Of a DNA stretch of 64,000 nt, positions 24,172 to 38,079 are shown piece by piece. Every line of letters starts with the position of its first letter. Positions within the stretch are counted from its first letter, which is position 1. Both the position numbers and the translations under genes were made by a program. The DNA comes from Antedon mediterranea (taxonomy: Eukaryota > Echinodermata > Crinoidea > Comatulida > Antedonidae). The DNA lies in contig NC_092677.1 in the NCBI RefSeq assembly GCF_964355755.1, positions 17,890,101 through 17,954,100 of the forward strand. The letters run 5' to 3'. The notes under the pieces are model-generated. The model was given only the letters and a program-made list of their open reading frames with translations. It was not told where the DNA came from and made no database searches.

Positions 24172-24348
24172 TTGGCTCCCGCTAGGACGTAACGCAAGGA
24201 CCTTAAAGCGTGGTTCCCAAGTGAATTGACCAATCACAAGCGATTGCTTATTCGTTTGTGATTGCCAACTGTCTATGACTTCGCTTGTCATTGGTTAAAA
24301 CGCTTGCGTTCCGTTTACGTCCTTGCGTTACGTTCAAGTGGGAACCAA
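24172..24348. mobile_element. MITE, 177 bp, with terminal inverted repeats
   Basis: The left end TTGGCTCCCGCTAGGACGTA and right end TACGTTCAAGTGGGAACCAA are imperfect inverted repeats that continue inward with ACGCAAGGAC / GTCCTTGCGT. The inside has TTGACCAATCACAAGCGATT and its inverted match AAGTCATAG..GCTTGTCATTGGTTAA. Same family as 20031-20449 and 48695-48780. No coding capacity. Confidence 0.7.
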
Positions 24349-24351
24349 GCT

Positions 24352-25880
24352 TAAGCGTAATTTAACCAATCACGGCGCGATGATCATTCACTATTTTCCG
24401 TGCATACGTTTTGCTGCAAATGTGAAGTAACAGTTAGAACCCCTTTAAGAGGACACCCTGGGGAGCCAACAAAATGTCCACTTATTAGAGATGTATCCCA
24501 TGAATAGGTGTTCATAATGTTAATTCATATTTCCCAGTATAATGTACACAAAATTAAGGATGTCCCACAAGGGATATTCCTCTGAATGGGATGTCCCAGG
24601 TGGAGAGGTTCTCTGTATTGATATATACCATTTTTAAAACGTCACTAAATAATCTCAATTTTTGCTACCCTCACGATCATGGGCTTGATCGTGGGTTTTG
24701 AAAAATATCTGATTATAAGACTTTATGGCGTCATTACGGTGATAGGGGTAGAATTGCTTATATCTCAAATTCGGATGAGTCAGGGGGTAGATTCTATTAC
24801 CTATTATGGTGGCTTAGCTGTATTATAGTAATGACAGATCATAAAGTGATGGCTGTCACATGGTTGGATAGTAATGTTTCGTGGCCTAAGTCTATCCACT
24901 ATTATTGTCTAAAATGAAAAATGATAATTAAGCATGGAGTATATTAAATTGTTTATAAATGTTATATAAGCTTAGCGTTTTGTGGTATATTCATTTTAAC
25001 CTTTAGATGTTAGGCCTACGGTTTTATAAAAAAGATGTTAAAACAATAATTAATCATCTATTAACCTAAAATGTAGCCTATATACTTTTACATCATTGAA
25101 TAGATTATTAAATATTTTAATCGTATTCGTGATAGATAATTATTAATTTAAATGTATTATTATTTTCATTCTTAATTTTGTTTGTACATTTAGTTTTATC
25201 ATATTTTATTGTATATTATTCAATTATACAATTTGTATTTCAATGGACCACCAGATGTATTTTTTTGTATTTGTCACATTTGTTAAAAAACATATATATT
25301 GAATCTTTATTAGTAATATTTTTGTTAAGCGTAAAGAATAGCTTAGTTACGATAACGCTTGCCTTCTGTTAGGCCTATACCTTATGCATGTGTGTTGAAA
25401 GTTTCAGATACAAAGTGGTTACTCAATTTATGAGGGTGGGCATTGGGACACTGTGAATTAAACTCGAACGGGTTGTTTATGTTATTTTACCAAACCTTGC
25501 ACTTATTCTAACGAATTACAGGCCAATATAATTATTTTGATGCTGTTAAGTAGAAATTTTAATTAATTTAAAAATAGTTTCATCTACATTAAAAAAAATA
25601 TTCAAGTTGTTTAATTTTTAGTAGCAAAGTTAAGATAATCTTTTAAAAAGGTATTGTATTTTGTTGTTGAATATGCCATTTTAATTTCACATAATAGTTA
25701 TTGACCAACAATTAGATCGACCAAATTATTTACCTGAAAAAAACAAAAACAAAATCCCAGCCAATGTATTTTTGGTTGAATTTAACCATTTATTTTGTTA
25801 TTTTATAAGCGAAAACATCATTTTTCCTTTTTTCTTCTACGGAAGTGATTAACTTTATTAAAACTACAAAATAACCTATT
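24352..25880. other. AT-rich DNA, nothing recognised
   Basis: A short imperfect palindrome CACGATCATGGGCTTGATCGTGG occurs at about 24672-24694. Octamers TAGGCCTA lie at about 25013 and 25372. The open frame 25178-25372 is AT-rich and hydrophobic, most likely chance. Confidence 0.45.
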
Positions 25881-26074
25881 CATTTTTCATGTTTTTGGGG
25901 GACATCTTTAATGTTTAAATATATAAATATTATTGATTGGCAAATTACGGAATCTTAATTCAAAATAATTTAATTTCATTTTTCATGTTTTTGGGGGACA
26001 AAACATCTTTAATGTTTAAATATATAAATATTATTGATTGGCAAATTACGGAATCTTAATTCAAAATATTTTAA
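25881..26074. repeat. two-copy tandem duplication, about 96 bp unit
   Basis: CATTTTTCATGTTTTTGGGG..CATCTTTAATGTTTAAATAT..ATTGATTGGCAAATTACGG occurs at 25881 and again at 25977, nearly identical apart from four extra bases (AAAA) after GGGGGAC in copy 2. Near identity points to a recent event. Confidence 0.92.
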
Positions 26075-27299
26075 TAGGCCTGGATGGAATTTTACAATTC
26101 TTACACATTAGCTTATATTATCATATTTTACGTCTTTTTGAATAAACGTAGACTAGATAACCAATAGAATACTAATATTATAGTTTGTAAGTATTTTTGT
26201 TAATTGTATTTTAGATAGTTTTGTATGCCACTGAATCTAAAGTATTAAAGTTTTTTTTCTAAATTCATTCATCATCTTTATTGCAACATGTTATCAAATG
26301 GTAAGTTCATCCTCAATCATCATAAACAATTCCAAATATTATAACAAATAATTATTCTATTTGCAGATCAGTAAGGTGTTTTAAAATAGGATAACATTAA
26401 AATTAAAACTTCAAAATATATCGTTTGAAGTTGATGATAATTACATTTTAAATTTAAAATGTTTCTAGGCTAAAAGTTCAGAGAAACATATTTAAAAAAA
26501 AAAGTATCGATCAATTGAATCTGAATATGAATAAGAATAGAACAAAATAGGATATATTCAAATTTGACGAATAATTGGAAGATTATTCGGAAAAATTATT
26601 TGCATAATATGTAAAATATGTTTCCTTGTCATTAAGATACGGTTTAGTGATGAAAGGCGTTGCTGTGAAGATGAATGAACAACTATACCAAACCATAAAG
26701 TAGGAGAAAACAGATTACCACTAACCAATTTTTTCTTTTTTAAGTTTAAATAATATTTTATTTCTTTTACAATACTTTAAATTGTTGTTAACGTTTTAAA
26801 AATGAATTCTTTGTCTTGTGATTCTCATTTCAAACCTAGTCATATTGTTCGTTATAGTTATAATCATATACCAGTAATTTATTTAAATCTTTCTTTGTAA
26901 TTGAAACTATTGCTATCATGTATTATGCGTATCAGTAAAACAAAAATAATGTTAAAATTAAAAAAAAAAATCTTTTTCCATTTTACTGATAAAATAAATA
27001 ATATTTATTTCCATCTTTCCATTTAAAAAACTATACAAGTTATATGTGTGCTATCCTGTTTGTTTTGACATTGTAAATAATTCATCCATCATTTGAACTA
27101 CAAACATTTAGATTGAAATTCCCTGTGGTGTAAATATAAATATGTTTTTCTCATAACAATACGAAGAATTTGAATGTTGTAATTGTGCATGATGCGACGT
27201 TGAGTCGCCAATAAAACTCACTATTAAATACCCAAGTGTTAATCGATAGCTTATTGGGTTTCAAGACATAATTGGGGTTTTATAAAATGGGGTTTTGCA

Positions 27300-27730
27300 T
27301 TCATCCAAAAGATGTGTTGATATACGAGTCGGCACATAACCTACGTTTGATGCATCAACAATGCCGTAACGATTATTATTTATATCTTCGGGTGTACACA
27401 AATTCCCATAGTTCGCTGCCTACCCTTTGATGATCGCATCAACATTTCTGACAAGTGTTCATCACTTTGAGATCTTTATCAATATAGAAAATTGCGTGGA
27501 CTCTCTGGCTGATGTTATCCCTTTGAAAGTACGTTCTTAACTTATAATACTTTTGACATTCGAAATCTTGGTAAGTGTCGCCAGGAAAATTGTCAGTTTC
27601 TGCTTGATACAAACAGGTGCCTTAAAAGTTCTGTCAGAAACTATTTCGTTAATTTCTGCTTGGGAAAACTCGACAAATGTGATGTGGATACAAATGTATA
27701 TTGATGTCTTAAACTTTGTCCATGGCATTC
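27300..27730 (-). other. exon-like or decayed coding patch
   Basis: More complex than the AT-rich flanks. On the minus strand one frame reads ANYGNLCTPEDINNNRYG, then DASNVGYVPTRISTHLLDE, for over 40 codons (about 27285-27420). Another, upstream on that strand, reads EFSQAEINEIVSDRTFK. Frame changes between them suggest a pseudogene. The plus strand also has a 107-codon open frame (27553-27876) of AT-rich composition. No homology recognised. Confidence 0.2.
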
Positions 27731-27899
27731 AAAAGAAAGAAAGAAAGGGCGATTTGATTTTCAAATTAATCTGCTCTTTTAATAAATTCGTGAAACAAAA
27801 TATACTACACAAGGTAATTACTTTATTTCATGCACTCTCCTTTTCTGAAAGTTTATTTCAAACATACAGAGAATAGGCCTCTTTACCAAAGTCATAAGC

Positions 27900-29990
27900 T
27901 AATTAGTTTATATAAGGTATTGCATAATAACCTTTTCGCACTTTCCTAATTACATGTTGTTTATAGTCATTAGTAGTTCCAACCTAACTTTAAAATAAAT
28001 GTACACTCAAACTTAGGTATACATTTAGTTTATTTCTGTAAATTAAAGTGAAATACACAATTAAAAAACTAACAAGGCCAAATCATAACAATTTTTTCTA
28101 TTTCTTGTGCATCTTGTATATAAAATTTTCTTTCGTTTTTTTGTTTATAGATTCTGTTTGTAGAATCCATGCAATCAAAACGAATATAGAAGTTAAATAT
28201 TTTATTTTTTGCACAACATGCACATTTGAAAACTTGTTTTCTTGTTAATTTTAATTAAACGAAAGTTCGGTGTTTATATTTATAACTTTTGTATTTAGGC
28301 ATATAAGGTGTACAGCTTTTATCGATGTAAAGAAGTGTTTCTTTTATGAATTATTTGAAAGTTTAAACACTTTTAAATCAAACGGTTAAAATTCAGATTA
28401 CATTATTAAACCGTGGTAATTAGGCTATTACTACAGCATGTCTGAAAAATATTTTTTTAAGCAATTGTTCACATTTCGGTTTATTAAAATGATTAAAGGG
28501 TTGCTATAACAAAGACTTTGCTGTTCTTTTTTGTACTTATCACAAATTAATAAACAAAAAAATATCTCTGTTTTGATGTGATAAATAATGAAATTTACGA
28601 CTGTAAAAAAATAATAATAAAAAAACAATATTTATAAGATACAATTATGATTTATTTGAAAGATACAAAGAAACATCAATTGTAAACGTGTTATTGTTAC
28701 TTATGTTAAATTAAAATAATAACAAGAAAAACAACAAATAATTTTCTTTAACATTGTTAACGAAACATTGTTAAGTTAACTTTATTTATCGTTCATGTTA
28801 AATTAATTTATTAGGAGATGTGTTCATACTTGTTATTGTAATTCATAAGTCTATACATGTGTTCAAAGTAAACGCATTTTAACTGCAACACAGATTTTAA
28901 TTTCAAATGGCCTGTTCAGTATGACTGGGCGATCCCTTGAACCATATAAATGGCAAATCAAATATTGCTAATTCAAAATAAATATTTATGTCCAACATCA
29001 TTCTGAACAAACTACACATCGCACGCAATCACCCGAATAGACCTAAACATGAATTATTTTTTTGTAAACTACCGACCATAGAAATAGTTAAAAAGGAAAT
29101 TAATATGATTCAACACTATGTTTCGACCCCATCGAATTAGCTACATTGAGAATCAGGTTGGATAGAGACGTACGGATATGTGAAATGTTAAAAGGAAGGA
29201 GATTTGAATTTTATTGAAAGATTAAGGAAGTTTAAAATTATAGAGAATACGTAAATGGTTAAACCGAAATGTATCGGATTATGGTGATGTTGACCTAGTG
29301 ATTCAGTCTTATCAATATTGGTCAATAGTCCTAACTTGTGATATGTACTTATACCTAAAACTAATTCCTGCACTGATTATGTACGTTTAAGTAAAAAAAA
29401 ACAGTATATAATTTCATTTATAATATGTATATATTATAAACATACATAATATATTCCACCTAATTACATTTTAGACCTCTACTTGGTTCCATACTTGCAA
29501 CTTTCTTAAAACTTTTAAACATTTTCATAACTTTTCTTTCTTAAAGATGTATTGTCCCCACAAACGAGAAAAATGAAGATGAATAAAGTCAGACTTTGAA
29601 TAGCCAATTTTGCAGTTTAAACAGTTATTCACTTCTATCGAAAACATACACAAAACCAAAAATATTTACTTCACTTATACTAGAAGAAAAAAAACCGCTT
29701 CTATTTTATCATAAATGTGCTTCCGTTTGAATAATTTTTTTTTTTGAATATCAGTTTATTTAGGCAAATATTTTTTGTTCGATCCAGTTAATTATCAAAG
29801 TGAATAACTATTATATGACATTAAAATGGAATTTTCAAATAAACGAAATTATGTTTGTTTCCATCTTTAACTTTTCTGAACAATTGCAGATATCAAACCA
29901 TTTCTTAAATATACTCAGGCAGCGCTTGTCTGCTTTATAATTTTATTCTCAATTCTGATTCGGTACTCTCACTTGTTTCCAAAGCTACTG
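27900..29990. other. AT-rich DNA, nothing recognised
   Basis: Long A and T runs and many short open frames of background composition. No repeat family, splice pair or RNA gene can be supported. Confidence 0.5.
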
Positions 29991-29995
29991 TTTTA

Positions 29996-30110
29996 CTTTT
30001 TAGTCAGGTGCAAACGCGACTCTACAGCTCAATATGTCGGTCGGTCGGTCGGTCGGTAAATACTAACTCAAATTTGAGCACGCGACTGCAGCCATATATA
30101 GCTTTGTCTT
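29996..30110 (+). mobile_element. (GGTC)n-cored short element, copy B
   Basis: Order: TTTTTAGTC, GCGACTCTACAGCTCAAT, then (GGTC)n, then GAGCACGCGACTGCAGCCATATAT. A copy in opposite orientation lies at 52940-53053 and an expanded one at 39556-39970. Downstream sequence to about 30353 (TTACAGAATGAAATAAA, GAAAATTGTAAAAAT, ATGGACGAGCCTGTCAAAAG) matches the inverse of 51190-51303, so the repeat is larger than the core. Confidence 0.65.
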
Positions 30111-30669
30111 TTTTGGCAAACTAGTTTAGAGTTTTACAGAATGAAATAAACGATTACAAATATGTTAGTATTTAATGAATGTTGCAAATAGTAACAGAAT
30201 AAGATTAATTGTATCAACTAACAATATTTTCATTTGACTAACAATATGAACATTATTAACTTTGAAAATTGTAAAAATAAATGCAAAGGGGTGCGGTCTT
30301 GTTCTCTATAATATAATGGACGAGCCTGTCAAAAGATCTGGAAATAACATTTTGAGTAATCATGTTAAAAAATAAACAAACAGAGGCGGGTGTAATAAAT
30401 AAAAAATATTAATTAAAAACTATTATTATATTTATCACCAGTTACTTCTTCTAACCAACATTTATAAGACATGTGCGATGTAATTATAATATATAACGAA
30501 TTAGTAATAATTAGGCGTAAAAGGTTTTTCTATAAATAGGCCTATTATATATTTTTATCTCAAACAACCTCGAATTAATCTCACATTTTAAAACAATACC
30601 TTAATCGTAATAACCACCAGAGACTTCCAATCACAATTTATTATTTTTTTAAATCAATATTTATCTTAG

Positions 30670-30725
30670 CAAACACTCGGCCTTGTTTCTGCGCTAAATG
30701 TTTTACCCGATGAGCTAAAACGGGA
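30670..30725 (-). other. degenerate tRNA-like segment
   Basis: On the minus strand, TTTTAGCTCATCGGGTAAAAC fits a tRNA D-arm with A box, and a weak B-box-like GGCCGAGTG lies downstream. No intact T arm or acceptor stem. It may be the head of an old SINE. Confidence 0.2.
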
Positions 30726-30729
30726 AACA

Positions 30730-31970
30730 CAGTCAGTTATTGAGCTTAAACAGCGAGACAGTGCTTCGTACAATGCGTTGACTGAACCACTTCTAATGTT
30801 AACTTAATTACTACATTTGTAGTTATTCTTTATACGATTCCATTACACTGTAATATGATGTTTACAATTCGTTTCAAAACCAATTATATACACTGTCGTT
30901 TTGACCAACATATTTAGCATATGGCCCAATCGAAAGTCGAATAAAACGATCAATGTCGCCATGGTATGGGAATATTGTAGCTAAGCCTATTAGAATTTAA
31001 AAAGTACACAACGCAATATGGAACAGCGTTTGATGGCGTGCATATGAGTGCGATTTGACGCTGAAGTAGTATGACCCATAATATTTACAAACTTATCAAC
31101 CTAGTTTAGCCGAAGTGTCAATCAAATCACTTTATAAGGAGATCAAACTTTAATAAAATAAATACTGATATACACTAAAAAAAGGATAATCATTTTTATT
31201 TTATAGGTATTATTCGAAATAGAACAAACAATTATCCAAGAAGCTATACTAAAACTGGAGTGATTTAAACTGCAACATTGCTAATTAAATTTTAGTTTTT
31301 ATGTTTTATGATTGTTGTTGAAAATACGATGCATTGTTATATATTCATATGAATACACAACTGATTATGTTAATCATTGCAATTAGCAAATACATCAAAG
31401 AAACATTTCGTCAGTTTAAAATATACCGTTTCCGTTATTACTGCCTAAAAAAGCATACGAACTAAGTGCGTGTAACAACTAAAGGCCTTTTCGTAGCTAA
31501 CAATTGTGAATAGTTCAAATAAAATCTTTTGCATTTAAAAAAGTTAATTTAAAGAGAAAACCGATTAAAATTACAAGATATTTTATAAACTTTTGAATTA
31601 GTTTTTATAAATGATTAATTGTATCGGGAAAAATAACATTGAAGAATATAATCAATAGCTAACAATGGTGAATAGGCTAATTGCCAGTCGATTTACCATT
31701 TAAAAAGGGTGTGTTTAATTAAATATAGACATACTAACGACTAATATTCACCGACGAAATACCATGACGTGTTACAAAGATCTGTTAAAAATCCACCTTC
31801 AAGAATTCGTTAAAATAAATAATGACCAATTTAACAGTCAACACCAAATAAATAGAAGTTGAATAAATTCCTACAAAATTTTGAAATTAGCTTATGTATA
31901 ATAGAATAATATTATCAAAGCATGGTTATTGTAGTTGATAAAGATAAACTGTTAAGCATTATGGAACAGC
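30730..31970. other. AT-rich DNA, nothing recognised
   Basis: Background composition with no supported feature. The next minus-strand candidate exon begins at 31978. Confidence 0.45.
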
Positions 31971-31977
31971 ATCTCAC

Positions 31978-32040
31978 TTTGTCAACCACTGGGGACGACT
32001 GGAATGAGTCAGTGCATTGAAAAACTCCTCCAGCAAACAA
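31978..32040 (-). CDS. possible internal exon, protein not recognised
   Basis: A 63-bp segment with an excellent acceptor (CTTTTTCTATTTTGCAG) and donor (GACAAA|GTGAGA) on the minus strand. Two frames are open. Phase 0 reads LFAGGVFQCTDSFQ and would follow the phase-0 end of the exon at 43089. The other reads LLEEFFNALTHSSRPQW and looks more like ordinary protein, but would need an intervening exon. It is too short to choose by eye. Confidence 0.35.
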
Positions 32041-32049
32041 CTGCAAAAT

Positions 32050-35000
32050 AGAAAAAGACCTACAAATGTCATCGTCAATCATACAAGTTTAAACATTGTA
32101 TCTTACAAATAAAAAAAAAATATAAAATAGAAATATTATCATTATGATAACGTCACTTTACCAAACACACTATAAAAAGGAACAGCTTAATTCTGAGTAA
32201 ATAAAATGAGTAAACCGGAAAAAATCCAATTTTCATTTAGATATTTTGTTACGACTTAGAAAAAGAAATCGAAAAGATAATAATTTTTACTATAACTTAG
32301 AAAAAAGGTCTCGTTCAACTGCGCAGGACAGACAAAATGACCAAATCCCATTTTTCATATAACACCTGATAACAAGTTTAACTTACTAATAATGAACTTC
32401 TTTTGTATTTTACAAAACATGATTGATGACGTGTCATGGCAATAATATTATACTTTGAGATAGAATACAGACATTTACAAAAACAAGATAATAGAACTGC
32501 AATAAGCGATTGATTACCACCAGTTTGTATTAGTAGATATAATGTGTGTAGGTATAATAACGAACTTAAACAAAAGATATTTAGAATTCAAGTAAATAAA
32601 ATAAAAGAATAGAAAGAAAATAAATTGTTTATATATAAACACCACATTTTTTTTTTCAATAATATGTAGAAGATTAACCGTATTTCTTTCAGAATTTCTG
32701 ATTTCGCAAAAGTTGACTTTTAATGTAACTTTCCCACAAAAAAAAGTTTAAAAGAACAACGTTTATTTATAAGCGTAGCAATCCATGGTCATGGTACGAT
32801 TACATTATAATGTTGTTACATACTTTGATGATTTATGAGACCTACCTACTGAACAGAGGCTAAATGATGGGTAACATAACAACATAGTTTTTTGATACCA
32901 AGAAAAGTTCAACTAAAATGATCCGTACTCAGCTGAGGAATTCTATGCCTTGTACACAGTGTTCAAATAGAGAATAAAAATGTATGAATTTGCTGCAATA
33001 AAAAATCTATCATTCGTCGTCTATTGTAATACATATTTTAATTTTACAAAAAACTTTTGGTGAGTGGTAGATTTAGGAGAATTTTAAAAGCAACTTCATA
33101 TTTTAATGATAGATTGATATTCGTTGAAATTAGTATGCCTTTAATTGTGTTTAATAAAATAAATAAAATGTATTTAAAAAAATAGGAAATATTGATTTGA
33201 GTTTTTACATCTATTTGTTTGTTCTGGCGACAAAGAGAAGTAGTATAACAGTTAAAAAATTATTCTCTAATGAGAGAAGCCAATTTGGCAATTTTTTTCT
33301 CTTTAAATTACCACTTTTCAGGTAAATAATTTTGTTTCGATCTAATTTTTAATCACAGTGAAAAATGGTATATTCAACTAGTAACAAATGTAAAAAACAA
33401 TTTATTCATGGAGACAATATGTCTTTATAAAGGCAATAATAGGCTATAATCAGTTTTAAAATAAATGCTTTCACCACGTCCAAAATAAAAGTTCAGGCCA
33501 GTGGAACATAACGATCTTTGCTATACATTATTTTGAGTTGGCATTGTTCTAAAATATTGTCTCGTTGTTACATAAATGATATTTCTGTAGTATCTGAAGG
33601 TCATTTATTAGAATAATATGTACTTGGATAACCATTTGACATAAGGATGCATGAATAGACCACACAACTTATCTTGAACTAGTTAACACTGTATATAACG
33701 TGCTTTGCGGAAGCAAGTTTAATATTACAAACTCATGTGAAAGAATTAATTATTGTGGCGTCTCTGATTTTTATTCATACTTCGATTTTCGATTATACAA
33801 TGATTAAGCTTGACGGTTTTTATGAAAAACACCATTTTCATGAATATAATATTGTTTAATACAAATGTATCCAGTTAACCGACTTTATACATTTTTACAC
33901 GGTGAAAAAAACATACGTTTGTACAATGTTTGACAATAAAACATAACGTGAATTTCAAGACGGATTAGATACATTTTAAGTATGAATGTTAAACGAAAGT
34001 ACATTCAGAAATTAAAGGAAATAACGCCAGCAGGAGGTAATAACTAAAAAAAGTTGCTTTGTACGAGATACAACATTAGGCCTATACAATGTAGCACAAC
34101 GAAGCACTATTAAGTGTAACTAAATATAAAATTAGACCAAGACACTTTACAAAAAGAGAAAAGAATTCATCATTTAGGATACAGTAAACCTCGATATACA
34201 GTACTAAATTAATTACTATAGTAGAAAAATGTACAAACACAAATAATATTTGCTAAAATTATGAAGAATCATTATTGAAAACTGAACAATATAATATTAA
34301 AAAGTCAATTTTTCGTTAAAAGAAAGTAAACTACATTCAACAGTTATTATCTTACATTTTAGTTATTTTTAGTGCGCCTATATTTTCCATTTGGTACATT
34401 TATATGTAGGAGGCCTGTTTGTTGTAAGATTTATTCCTCAAGTTTGCTCTTTGTATTGATTTATTATTGAACATTATTTTTATTGTTAATGTATTATTAT
34501 TCTTATTGTTATCATTCTAGAAGACCGTTTCTATTTTCCTATAATTTGTTGGAAATTATACAAGAAATACATTTTGAAAAATGTTTACTTCCTTTAAAGA
34601 AGTATTTGATTTAGAAAAAGTTAATATTACAAAATGTAAATACGATTTATGGAGATGTAGGTTAAGGATGTCTCAGAATAATGATTATTTTTGGTTATAC
34701 TTTAACCTGGTTTGACTTGTGTATTTAATTTGTGCATGTACCTTCTTTGAAATGAAATGGTAATAAATATCTTCTTGACTTGCCAAAGTACAAAAACAAC
34801 AAAATCTCATGATGCATCAGGGTAAAACAATTTGGAAAAATATAGCGAGTGTCATAGTTCTGGGATGTTATCTATGTTACAGTGTCTTCAGAGAGGGTAT
34901 ATATTCAGGTCGCAGCATGTTTTACCCATCGTTACAGAAAAGCCTTACCCTTATTGGGTTGCAATCTTTACAAACAAAATAACCTCATGTTCTGATTCTT

Positions 35001-36060
35001 TCAGTTACTCAATGATATGGAACCATTTTTTATTTGACTGACCTAATTCAGTTTCAATTGATCTAGTTTTGATTTCATTACACTGATATAGATTTCTAAT
35101 TTGACATGAAGATATCTACAACAGAGATTACTAATCGTGTTTAGTGGTCTCAAGATTCCTAATTTCTGGTACACAAACAACAAGAACAAGATGGAAAACA
35201 GAATATGTCTCTTTGCTGGATGAAATGACACGGTGTATTATTAAAATGGCTAGACAATTAGGCTGCCAGTCTCTATGAAATATTAATAACACAGCGAAAT
35301 GACAAATGTTTTCCGTACTGATCTATTAGATATAAGAGTGTAGAAAATGTAATGAGTAGATCTTTGATTTAATTTGTTATTAATGAATTCTACTTATGTT
35401 GCCACGTGTTTTTTTCTAATAATCTTAGCAGTTTGCTTGAATTAAATCGATTGACCTACATCGAAATAATTGCACACTGTAAAGCAACTTCATTTGTAAA
35501 TATGGCACACCCGGTCACTATCACATAATCTGCTAACGACATTATACATCGTTATACTTTGTTGATTGGTTCGTAATTAATGAATAAAGAAACTAAATGA
35601 GAAATGACACATTCACTTTGTGGATAGAGATATAATAATACATCAATATAATGTAAAACTTTGTAACTCCAATGTTAACGATTTTAACCTACTTTTCCTG
35701 TTTAAAGATTGTATATTTTGTACTTTAGACTTGTATTGACCAAGATTTACGCAAATATCTGCAGGAAGTCCAACAGAAACAAACATACTAGTACTGGCAC
35801 AGTATTTGAGCGTATGTAACAATTGTTATAACATACTTGTAAATCATGAATAAGAGATCGTAAAACTTTCTGGTAATTTTATTCAAGACTTTGAATACCT
35901 CCAATGAAACCAGAAAGCATTATTGGGAAGTTAAGTTAAAGTTTGTTCATTATATCATGTTCTGATTTAAATGTTAATAATGAATTTATAGTATATCATT
36001 TTAGGAAAGGAATTAGCATATGAATTGATGTTATGTTACTCTAGATACATGTGAAACGCA
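32050..36060. other. AT-rich DNA, mostly featureless
   Basis: A plus-strand patch at 34832-35041 has an acceptor (TATCTATGTTACAG) followed by an open frame containing QRGYIFRSQHVLPIVTEKPY, but no convincing donor. One TAGGCCTA lies near 34080. Otherwise AT-rich with A and T runs. Confidence 0.4.
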
Positions 36061-36076
36061 TGTGATGTTGTATTAC

Positions 36077-36128
36077 CAAATATTCCTATGATATTCGGTT
36101 TATAGATACAGTGCCGAGAATCGGCTGC
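36077..36128 (-). CDS. weak candidate exon
   Basis: Minus-strand acceptor (AATGTTGTCTTTAG) and a donor (TTTG|GTAATA) enclose 52 bp open in phase 0, reading AADSRHCIYKPNIIGIF. It could sit between the exons at 43089 and 31978, but an open frame of this length is expected by chance. Confidence 0.12.
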
Positions 36129-37179
36129 CTAAAGACAACATTTAATATACAACGCCACTGAGTAATGGGCCTAGGTAACTTTGACCAATAAAATTACAAC
36201 GAGATGTTCACAAATTTTAAATACATAACCAAATAGATAAAAGTAATTTATAACAGATACACAATTAATGTGACTGATAGCGAGTACACAGAAAAACGTC
36301 AATTAATGATTGAGGTTTTTTGTTATAGTACCGATGGCGCCATTCTTAAACCAGACTATAAACTGTACCTATATTTATTATTAATATGATTTATTGCGCA
36401 AAATTATGAAACCAATAAGATTTTATTGATTACATTATTGGATATTATTACAATAGTTTATACAGCAACATGTGTTCTACAGTATTGGCTACGAAAAGGT
36501 GTTGGTAATGTACTGTACCATTAATGTGGGACAGAATAAAAGTGACTCTATAATTATAAGGATCTTTCGAATCATGGCTTCCTTCTCGTTATTTGTTAGA
36601 AGTTTTTATTTTAACATAACCAGTGCATCTATTGGTTAATTTAGGGTAGTTTTAGAATCTTGCAATGTTTATTTAACTGTTTTAGTTACTAGTGTTAATT
36701 ATTAATGTTTTGAAAATTTGCCCATCCTATTGTGTCGGTTAAAAATGTTTTTTTTTTATCACTATTTATTAAAAATTAAATATGGACAACAAATTAAATT
36801 AAATTAAATAGCTTTCTATTTTTCCAAAACAAATAAAGACAATAGTATTATGTTTTCTTTAGGTTATCATAAGCTATAATAAAAATAAAGGTAACATATA
36901 TAAAGCATGACAGCAGTAACTTAAAACTTAATTAAGATTTCCATTTGTACATAACTCACTAGGATATAACCCTACTATTTGAACTGTAGTTTAACATCCA
37001 AACATGAAACGACGAATAAACATCTGGTGATTAAGAACGGTGTCGTGAAACAACTGTTCTCAAGTTTAGTTATTTGTTAGAGTTAGTTTGTATTAGAGAT
37101 TGCTTATTACTTTACTTATTTCATATTGTAATCTAATTTGAGTAAATTTCGGGTTTTGTCCTGGCGATTTATTACACTA

Positions 37180-37660
37180 AATTGGTAAAATGCAAAAGCG
37201 ACTCATATTTCCTGATATATATTTACGCACACGATACTTAGGACGGCATCTCAGCTGATTGGAAACGTCGTAAGAAAACGAAGCTAATTTGTAACTCTCT
37301 CCGCGGTTCGTCCCATTACACAGTTTGAGCACAGTATGGGAGACATACATGACATACCTTATGATTTGTGATATTTCATTGACTAAAAAGAGCCGGCAGC
37401 AGGGGCAACAATCTTGCGAACAGTGGCACCGATGTTGACGTGTTTTAGTAAGACAATCATGTTACAGCGGACCAACCGACTTTGTACGACACAAATTAGG
37501 AGAAGCTTGCAGAGAGGAAGGTTAAGAAAACATGTAATGCAGTTGTTTCCTGCGGTCTTCATTTTCCCTAACAATTCGTCCAGGTACATAACATCGGGGT
37601 TATTGACTTGTTACTACTGGGCAGACTTCAACCTTACAACCTGACGTACCTTTAGATTTT
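37180..37660 (-). other. decayed coding patch, gene not recognised
   Basis: On the minus strand, successive frames read GTSGCKVEVCPVVTSQ, then CYVPGRIVRENEDRRKQLHY. A third frame, open for about 90 codons, contains KTRQHRCHCSQDCCPCC and later LKLCNGTNRGESYKLASF. G+C is elevated. The shift between frames and in-frame stops suggest a dead gene or transposon fragment. The overlapping short frames (37383-37589, 37414-37644) are part of the same patch. Confidence 0.25.
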
Positions 37661-38079
37661 ACAAGCTTACACCTGTAGTTATGTTGGGACACATAAAAGA
37701 AGATCATAAAGAAGATAAAAGAAATAATGATGAAGAAGTGATTGGGATGATGAGAAAGATAAAGATAGCGAATACAATAGATGATGGTGAAGTTGAATAT
37801 AAAACAGAAACACATATCTGTAGTTTATATTAGGAATACTGTATACACACTAACCTACAGCTGCAATTATAAGGAAGCAATTCTTTTCAATGTCTTCTCG
37901 TTTTCCAAATGAAGATATTAAGGAAATGAACAATTTCGATCTGTAAATTATCATATTATGGCTTTTATACATATCAGCAGAATTATGTTGTCCATGACCA
38001 TAATTACCAGTCAAGTGTATTTTATATATACATACACCACCCACAAATTTACAATATAAAAAAAAAATTGTTACCATCT

